Assembly (NCBI GenBank): GCA_023627715.1
Contig: JAMAHW010000006.1
Location: forward strand, 62,001 to 126,000
DNA from: Periconia sp. R9002
Lineage: Eukaryota; Ascomycota; Dothideomycetes; Pleosporales; Periconiaceae
Direction of reading: 5' to 3'
DNA length: 64,000 nucleotides
The notes beneath the pieces are model-generated. The model made no database searches and was not told the origin of the DNA. It worked only from the letters and a program-made list of their open reading frames with translations. Shown here in pieces: positions 56,187 through 64,000 of the stretch. A program made the translations under genes and the position numbers. The first letter of the stretch is position 1. Each line of letters starts with the position of its first letter.

Positions 56187-57140
56187 CTACTTTATTATAT
56201 GCTGAATACACTGCACTTGCCTGCCCGGACCCTCATCGCCAAATCGATACTCCTTGACCCACTCCCACCTCCCGCCGGGTATGTATCGCCAGAGCACCAT
56301 GCTATTGACACTCCCGTGTTCATGTTGGTCGCCAAGGCGCCTGGTCAAAGTAGCGAGCGCAGCCTTAACCTGCTCAGCGTCGTCGACTTTGTTCATGACG
56401 GTCCAGTGCGGACTCCAGCCCTTGCGCTTGCGGTCTTGCTCGCTAAGCCAGCCTCTTTGTTCCTGTTGCTCATGTGCTGCGGATCGCTCTTTGCCCTCAG
56501 AAGTTTGCGAGGCGGAAGATGCGTGGTGAGAGTCTGGTTCTGCATTGCTCACTTCATCTTCTTCCTGGCGCAGAAATTCATCCAAGAGCTGTTCGCGAAT
56601 CGCTTTTGATTCGTCATCTCCTTTATTTAGCAAAACGAGGACGCCCTTGCTCATGCGACGCGGACGGCCAGTAGAAATGGCGTACGGGCGCATCCTACGT
56701 GCGAGCGCGGTGACGGCGGCATCGAATACGGCGTATCGCGAATGTGGGAGCGCATGAAAAAGGGTGATGTGTGCGGGGGTCTTGTTGAGATGCGGCGGAA
56801 AGTAGGTGCTTCGCAGGGAGGTGAGGGGCTCGTGTATGGAGGCGGTCGCGGAGAGGGTAAGGACGTAAACGCAGGATTCGAGGGAAGAGGTTCGGGGGGT
56901 GTGGTAGGGCTTTGGTGGTGGAGGATGATTCGCTTGAAAGTCTGGGTCGGGGTTGGTTCGGTGAAGATTCGTTCGGCGGAATGGTGGCTGTCGCTGTTGC
57001 TTGCTGGTGCCGTTCGTTGAAGGCGTGGGAGTAGCGGCTGCGGCCGCCGCCGCTGCGTATGAGCTCGTTCTCGACATGTGGAATGATTTGCCTCTTTTGG
57101 GAGAATTTCTATTAAACTGAAGAGTAAGTACCCTTCTCAT
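56187..57140 (-). CDS. 2H phosphoesterase / 2'-5' RNA ligase superfamily protein
   Basis: Single-exon protein of 317 aa, or 296 aa from the in-frame ATG at 57077 (MSRTSSYAAAA), which may be the true start. Two H-x-T motifs of the 2H superfamily are present: HIT at residues 124-126 (AHITLFHALP) and HWT at 245-247 (SPHWTVMNK), spaced as in the family. Between them is an acidic and Gln-rich insertion (about 190-240). The N-terminus contains an alanine run and Pro-rich sequence. 2H proteins act on 2',3'-cyclic or ADP-ribose 1'',2''-cyclic phosphates; fungal members of this kind with TLFHALP are often called '2'-5' RNA ligase family'. The exact substrate is unknown. Confidence 0.85.
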   Translation of the reverse strand: MRRVLTLQFNRNSPKRGKSFHMSRTSSYAAAAAAAATPTPSTNGTSKQQRQPPFRRTNLHRTNPDPDFQANHPPPPKPYHTPRTSSLESCVYVLTLSATASIHEPLTSLRSTYFPPHLNKTPAHITLFHALPHSRYAVFDAAVTALARRMRPYAISTGRPRRMSKGVLVLLNKGDDESKAIREQLLDEFLRQEEDEVSNAEPDSHHASSASQTSEGKERSAAHEQQEQRGWLSEQDRKRKGWSPHWTVMNKVDDAEQVKAALATLTRRLGDQHEHGSVNSMVLWRYIPGGRWEWVKEYRFGDEGPGRQVQCIQHIIK

Positions 57141-58368
57141 GTTACAGACTTGGAGAGGTCGTTAGTGAAGCTGGATTTGTTAGTTAGGCAGGGTCTAGGA
57201 GAAGTCTCGATGGAACAGATCATGAACACATCGACTACGTCACAGAACAAAAGCGAGGTAGTGGATTTTGTGGAACGGGCAGACTGTGGTTCATTTGGTT
57301 GCCATAGCCAGAATACGGTTGCGTTCGTTTGTTCATCCAAGGATATGGATGCTGTAAGTGACGATGTCCCAGGCAAGCTGTTTGTCTGTTGCTTGTCAGT
57401 GGCGGATGTTGGCGGCGTGCGCAGTACCAGAACCAGGGTTCGGAGGCGGTGCGCGTTGTTCGTAAGGACCCGGCAATGCGCATCGTCACATTGGGGTCGG
57501 AGCTGACAAGATGCATATGTGGTAAGAATCGCAGCAACCTAAGAGCTTCCTATTGCAGAGACGAGGAGGTTGGGACATTAATAAGTGATTACCACATCCT
57601 CAATGTTATGGGCGGTGGAGCGTCTGCTTTCGGCCAGGCCAGGCACAGGTACCAGCCCAGCAACCATCAAGGTATCGGCGGTATGGGTCAGCTGTTCAGC
57701 AAACGACGTCGGGTAGAATGCGAGGGCTCTGGCGCCATAGTCATTGAATGTTGCTAATCGCGCTTGGTGAATAAGTCTAGTCTGCAGGGACTAATAAACA
57801 AGGTGGTGAAGGGCGGAATGGAGTCATTCACAGATGGACATGTCGGAGCGAGTGTCGCGATAAGGCGTCACATGGCCAAAGCGCGCGATAACGGAAAGAG
57901 GCGGGGAAGCTGCCATCAGGACCCACGGCAGTCCACCAGAGCAGCCGTCGCTGTGCAAGTGGCAATCCATGGCGAAAGACGTCGAAAGAAACCACTTGCT
58001 TTGCGATTGATAATTGTCGGCCGAGTGTATTAGCAAAGGCCTAGAGAGTGAAAGAGAGAGAACAGGCAAAGGGTTTGCCTGCGGCGAAGGAGCTCGAACG
58101 TTCGGTGCCTTGATTTCATTGGTGCACGGGCCCTGCTGCGTGCATTACTCACTTGGGCGAGCGTCACAGCCTCAGCTTGCCGCCTGCCTCTCTGCCTGCG
58201 CCTACGCCTCCCCTCTCCATATAAACCCTCTGCCGCCACCTCTTCCCTCTCCTCTTCTCTTCTTCCTATCCTACTTACAACACAACCAGCCTACACCCAT
58301 TCAACTCTTAACCCACACCCGCTCTACACGAAACACATACACGCAGTACACAAACAACCACTCCAGCC
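57141..58368. other. Upstream region of polyubiquitin
   Basis: Shared by the divergent 2H phosphoesterase gene and UBI4. ORFs of 80-125 codons occur on both strands (57150-58033) without recognisable motifs. The proximal part has a TATAAA box and a pyrimidine-rich leader. Confidence 0.5.
58220..58225 (+). promoter_or_regulatory. TATA box of polyubiquitin gene
   Basis: TATAAA 149 bp before the start codon, followed at 58235-58275 by a CT-rich tract typical of strong fungal promoters. Confidence 0.6.
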
Positions 58369-59395
<1,027 letters not shown>

Positions 59396-60252
59396 GCGGG
59401 CTGCGGCCACTGGTGAACTTCATGGGACGGCGTTTAGGGCATGATCAATGCATCACGAATGGGCTTGATTGTGGTATCTTTATAGGGTTTGGCCATTAAG
59501 GCCTCAATGATATCAGGACGCCTACGGGCTGAGAATATTTCTCAAACATGACTACTTGCTACGTTGTTTTCCTGTGACGCTGTGAAATGTTCCAAAGTCT
59601 CAAGTGCATTGACAATCACTCAAATCGTGCAGTTTCTGTTTGATGGACCTGTTTGCAAAGGACGACGGTCGTTGCTGCTAGGTTTCAGTTAATTAATTTC
59701 CTACGACAAGCTTCGACGATTAAGAATGCCATAATAATGGAACCTGCACGATTCAGTGTCGTGTAGTCATCATCACTTTTCGGTTGAGCCATTGGCTCAG
59801 TGCTCCACTTCGTGCCTGTAAGTTTGACCTCATATCACATACCTACGCCTCAACTCTGCTTAAATCCGGCTATTGCCGCCAAACAATATCCACATGTCAC
59901 GGATATAAACACTTCTGGTCGGAATTCCGCGTTGGAGTAAGCTGTTCTGAAGCAAAATCACCAGACATTTTCCCTCGATCACTATACGAGCTCCGAAACT
60001 CTTCGGCTTTTCGGAGCCATGTATGTAATTGAGGATGTTCCCATGTGGCGTAAATAGCAGGAACCCCGCACCGGCACGTCAAGACAACAAGCATATAAAG
60101 AACTAGAGACCGGTGGATCTCTCTTCAAGTGTCCAGTTGCTCCACTTTTGCGTACAGATAAATACCTACCTCCCTTCTTCAGATTCCAATTTGAAAGTTC
60201 AACACCTCGCTTCCTTGTACTGTCTACCCTAAGAGATTCATTCACCAGCACA
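59396..60252. other. Intergenic between UBI4 and the aldo-keto reductase gene
   Basis: No supported gene. The proximal part holds a TATAAA at 60094-60099, 154 bp before the next start codon. Confidence 0.5.
60094..60099 (+). promoter_or_regulatory. TATA box of the aldo-keto reductase gene
   Basis: TATAAA, followed by a pyrimidine-rich leader and the ATG at 60253. Confidence 0.45.
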
Positions 60253-61607
60253 ATGTCGGACAAAAAGATGCAATATGTAAAGTACGTTTATATATCCGCT
60301 CGTTCCGGGTCAGAATTGTAGGAGCTGATTTGCAATTCAGCTTGGGCAAGTCCGGGCTCAAGATTTCCAAAGTCATTCTGGGCGCCATGTCCTACGGATC
60401 CAGTGAATGGCAGCCCTGGGTGCTCGACGAGGAGCAGAGTTTGCCCTTGCTCGAACACGCATACAAGTCCGGTATCAACACATGGGATACTGTACGTTTC
60501 CCCTCCGCTTCGGAATCCGCCCCACCACTATCAGCAAAGAAAAAAATCCTAACCTTCTGAGAACTCCAGGCCGACATCTACTCCCACGGCCACTCGGAGC
60601 GCATCATCCGCAAAGCCATCGAGAAATACTCCATCCCGCGCTCCAAACTCGTCATCCTCTCCAAATGCTACTTCGGCGTCAACGAGTCAAACGTCAGCCT
60701 CGGTATCGCGGCGGTATCGACCAACGACGGCGAGATGGTGAATCAGGTCGGACTCAGCCGCAAGCACATCTTCGACGCGGTGCAGAAGAGCGTGGAGAGG
60801 CTTGGGACGTACATCGACGTGTTGCAGATTCACCGATTGGACCGGGATACGCCGAGAGAGGAGATTATGAAGGCGCTGAATGATGTTATTGAGCAGGGGT
60901 GGGTGAGGTATATTGGTGCGAGCTCGGTAGGTTTTTGTCCTTGAAGAATATCAGCTTGTATAAGCGATATATTGTGAACGCGTGGTCGACAAAAGATAAG
61001 TTTGGCTGACAATATGGAATAGATGGCGGCGTGGGAATTCCAGAGCCTGCAAAACATCGCGGACAAGAACGGCTGGCACAAGTTCATCTCGATGCAAAAC
61101 TACTACAACCTCATCTACCGCGAAGAAGAGCGAGAAATGGTATCGTCACCGTCCCTTCCCCTCAAACCCCAAAACTCCCCCCGTTCCCTCTCCACCAAAC
61201 CACACCCTCCTAACCCTTCAAAACAGATCCCCTACTGCCGCGACACGGGCGTGGGCCTAATCCCCTGGTCCCCCATCGCCCGCGGCGCCCTCACGCGCCC
61301 GTGGTCCGACCGCAGCTCCAAGCGCGCCGAAACTGACAAGTTCCTCGAGATGCTGGTGCACAGCCGCGAGGACAAGATCGACCAGGGCATCATCGGGCGC
61401 GTGGAAGAAGTTGCCAAGAAGCACGGCGTCTCCATGGCGTGCATCGCCACCGCGTGGTGCATCAAGAAGGGCGTGTGTCCCATCATTGGTTTGAACAGCA
61501 AACAGAGGATCGATGAGGCGGTGCAGAATATCCATTTTGAGTTGAGCGATGAGGATGCGAAGTACCTGGAGGAGTTGTATGCGCCGAAGGAGAGGCAGGG
61601 GTTTTAG
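60253..61607 (+). CDS. Aldo-keto reductase
   Basis: NADPH-dependent (beta/alpha)8 oxidoreductase. Exons 60253-60281, 60341-60491, 60570-60926, 61023-61139 and 61227-61607, with introns of 59-96 nt, give 344 aa. It starts MSDKKMQYVNLGKSGLKISK, a common opening of microbial AKRs. Catalytic residues are visible: Asp in NTWDTADIYSHGHSE with Tyr four residues later, Lys in LVILSKCYFG, and His in DVLQIHRLD. Cofactor-binding blocks are IPWSPIARGALTRPW and CPIIGLNSKQRIDEAVQN. It belongs to the AKR group of voltage-gated-channel-beta/YajO-like enzymes, but the substrate cannot be predicted. Intron 4 lies right behind the ..REEEREM junction, and the frame is clean through all five exons. Confidence 0.94.
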
Positions 61608-64000
61608 GGGAGGGTGAGAGGTTGAGTGGATGTCGAAGTGTGTAAATTCAGTGTCAGACGAGAAGTTCGACTATGAAATAGAATCAGCACTAACATCATA
61701 TTCCTATGCTTCCTCGCCCCTCTCTCTCACGCCATTCAATCCCCCCTCCTCGCATCACCTTTCACTCCCCAGGACCCTCAAATTCTACAGAACAAATACA
61801 TCGACGTCTAGCAACAGCATCAAGCATGTTCACCCCTCAATCTTCCACCTTCATATCACTCCTACCTACTATGTTGGGTCGTCGTTGGTAAGTAAAGATT
61901 ATGTCACCAAAAAGCGGCGTAGTACTAGTCACTAATCTGTGATCATAAGGGCCATATATACGACAGATTACATATATATACATCCTACAAAGTGAACTTC
62001 GTTGATTTACAGGACTAGTCTTCTAGGTGGAGGGCCCCTCTCTTGATACATATAGTATTTGAGATTCTTGAGTAGGGCCCCTCTCTCGATATATAGAGCT
62101 TCTTGGGTAGGTTCCCTCAAGCTCTCTCAGTACATAGCTTCGTAGGTGTAAGACCCCTCTCTCCACACAGCTCCCCTCTCTCCACCTTCCCCTTCCCTCT
62201 CCCTCAAGGGGACTGATGAGGTGTTAAGTAGGCGCTTAAACGAGTAAGAGAGATACCTACCTACCTCTCTGCCTCGCCTTTCGTACTTATGTATTGTAGT
62301 GTGATAAATGTACTCGTGTTGTGTACCTTTATAATACACCCTCCCCCACCCTCCCCCATCATCCACCATCCACACACCACACACCCTAACCTAACATCAA
62401 TATTGAAACACCAACTGCATACACTCCAAACCCCCTTCCTCTCTACATACAGCTCAATGACTTCGTACCCGTCCATCCCATTCCAACCCTACCCCCCTTC
62501 TCCTCTCCTCTAGAAAAACCATCATCACAACAACCCTTCTACTCCAACCCTAACCATCAATCCCTTTCCTTTCCCTTCACCCAATACACAACACGTAACG
62601 TTTGTAGGTATCAATGCCTTTCGTATTTGCGTTGATGGATTGATCAGATTGGTTTGACGATTTGAGGAATTCGAGAAGAATGAGGAAATGTCTTCAGTTT
62701 CATCCGCCAAGCCGACGAGCTTGGTCTCCTTACCAACCCACACATTGCATGGTTAGATGCATACCTATACCCATACATAGTTATCAAACGAAACGAATAA
62801 AAAAGGGAGGAATAGGTTGTGGATGACGCAGACACAGTACAGCGGCAGCACTAATGACGCACATCTCCCCCCCCCCCCCTCTCACCCTGTCTAACCTATC
62901 TACCTACCCATCCTTCCTTAGATTCGTTCTTCGTCGTCCTTCAGACGGTCGGTCACCTTTCTGCCTACCCTCATGAAAAAAAAAAACTTCACAATGAGAA
63001 CACCACGCCTACCTCATCACATCACCTTCTCAAGTCCCGTCAAGTCAAGAGAGAGAGAAAAAAAACACCCGTCTCCCTTCCTCTTCCCCCTTCACACACC
63101 TCACACACACACACACACACACACATACACACGCCTCCTCACAACAACAAAATCCCCCCTTCCCTCCGTAGAAATTTTTTTTCTTCTTTCCCTACAAAGC
63201 TGACCGAACAAACATACCTCACCCATCCATTCACCCAATGGAAAGGGGGGGGGGGGGGGCAAATGCACGACGATTTTTTTTCGCTGACGCAACAACAAAA
63301 AAAAAATCGGGGTTCGCTCGCTCGCTCGCTCATGCCTAACCTACCACAGCACACCACACACCGTTATGTATGCTGCGTGCATATGGATCCCTGTCCGTGC
63401 GTATGCAATATGTGTAGAACATATATATCTAGGTACCTGGGTAGGTAGACGTGCATCGATGTAGGTAGGTGTGTGGGAAATGAGGAAGGGGATTGTAGGG
63501 TGTCTGTGTGTGTGTGTGTGTGTGATGGTAGGAGGGGGAAGGATTGGTGGACCCGGCGTCCGGATAATCGTTTTGTCTTTTTTCTGTGTGCGGATGTGAG
63601 GCTGAAGGGAGAGGCGAGAGGATTGTAGTACGATATGCATTTTTGCATTGCACATGTTACCAATCGAGAAAATATGTAAAGAGAATACATGTATTTCCAT
63701 CAGAGACCAAAAAAAAAGGACTACATATGTATATACAATTAACACCACTTACCTCACCAGCTAACAAAAAACAAAGATATGAAGACATGGGTGAAGAATA
63801 TAATATAAATGATATTTTTGTTACCCATCTCCAGGCAGATGATTATATATCCACCCTCTCTCTCGCCCCCAAATGTCCGTGGTGTTTGCCGCCCGCCAGG
63901 CGCAAAAATGGTGTCTCAACAACTAGATATTTTGAGACACAGCACATCACAAACAATATATAGATATAGAGAGGATTCAGGTAGTATAAAGATGGTGGGC
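61608..64000. other. Repeat-rich intergenic DNA to the window end
   Basis: No supported gene. The stretch carries a four-unit imperfect repeat (62021-62165), CT-rich simple sequence (62150-62210, 62335-62570), C9/G12-type homopolymers (about 62867 and 63246), CA and GT microsatellites (63095-63122, 63505-63525), and a (CGCT)n run at about 63315-63331. Short ORFs are low complexity. Confidence 0.55.
62021..62165 (+). repeat. Imperfect four-unit tandem repeat, 35-44 bp
   Basis: Units begin at 62021, 62065, 62100 and 62139, each opening TTCTAGGTG, TTCTTGAGTAG, TTCTTGGGTAG or TTCGTAGGTG. Each is followed by a CCCCTCTCT-type block; the third unit is the most diverged (TTCCCTCAAGCTCTCTC). Unit length varies, which points to an old array. 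Confidence 0.65.

Noticed and set aside
62380..62560. CCCTAAC-like words resembling telomere repeat
   Set aside because: Only scattered single copies, not an array; probably part of C-rich simple sequence.
63095..63530. CA/GT and CGCT microsatellites and homopolymers
   Set aside because: Ordinary simple repeats with no sign of a larger element; recorded only as part of the intergenic description.

Overview
The window looks like a piece of a filamentous ascomycete chromosome (Pezizomycotina, possibly Dothideomycetes; the class is a guess from gene content). Genes are separated by 0.3-3 kb, are split by short GT-AG introns of about 46-125 nt, and include fungal families: Zn2Cys6 regulator, MFS drug and DAL5-type carriers, NCS1 permease, old yellow enzyme and a GPI-type PLC-like protein. 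No rRNA, convincing tRNA, CRISPR array or intact transposon was seen. Exon joins were worked out by hand from splice sites and reading-frame continuity. They have not been tested against transcripts.

Layout. 1-1865: 5' part of the 2-oxoglutarate dehydrogenase E1 gene (KGD1), divergent from TFB1 (TFIIH p62, 2963-5024). 5025-14023: gene-poor, with a six-copy 40-bp tandem repeat, a small two-exon orphan gene (8147-8798) and a long orphan gene (11533-14023). 15894-17633: mitochondrial DUF1992/DnaJC28-like protein. 17634-24500: AT-rich accessory island with a UbiA-family membrane enzyme, a possible decayed gene and a DAL5-like MFS carrier. 24548-33748: conserved orphan, mitochondrial ribosome recycling factor, fungal membrane protein, secreted PLC-like protein and AVT-type vacuolar amino acid transporter. 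34348-38169: divergent old yellow enzyme and DHA2-type MFS exporter.

38646-47758 is the most interesting part. It holds a four-gene set arranged as two divergent pairs: NCS1 permease and Zn2Cys6 activator, then amidase and PuuE-type allantoinase/cyclic-imidase-like protein. Both divergent promoters carry a CGG-N11-CCG palindrome and clusters of GATA (AreA-type) sites. I infer a nitrogen-controlled pathway that imports a cyclic ureide or imide, opens the ring and then removes the amide nitrogen. The substrate is unknown.

48537-64000: a fungal membrane protein, a BTB-like gene broken by an in-frame stop, GDP-mannose pyrophosphorylase (MPG1/PSA1), a 2H phosphoesterase, four-unit polyubiquitin (UBI4), an aldo-keto reductase, and repeat-rich intergenic DNA to the end.
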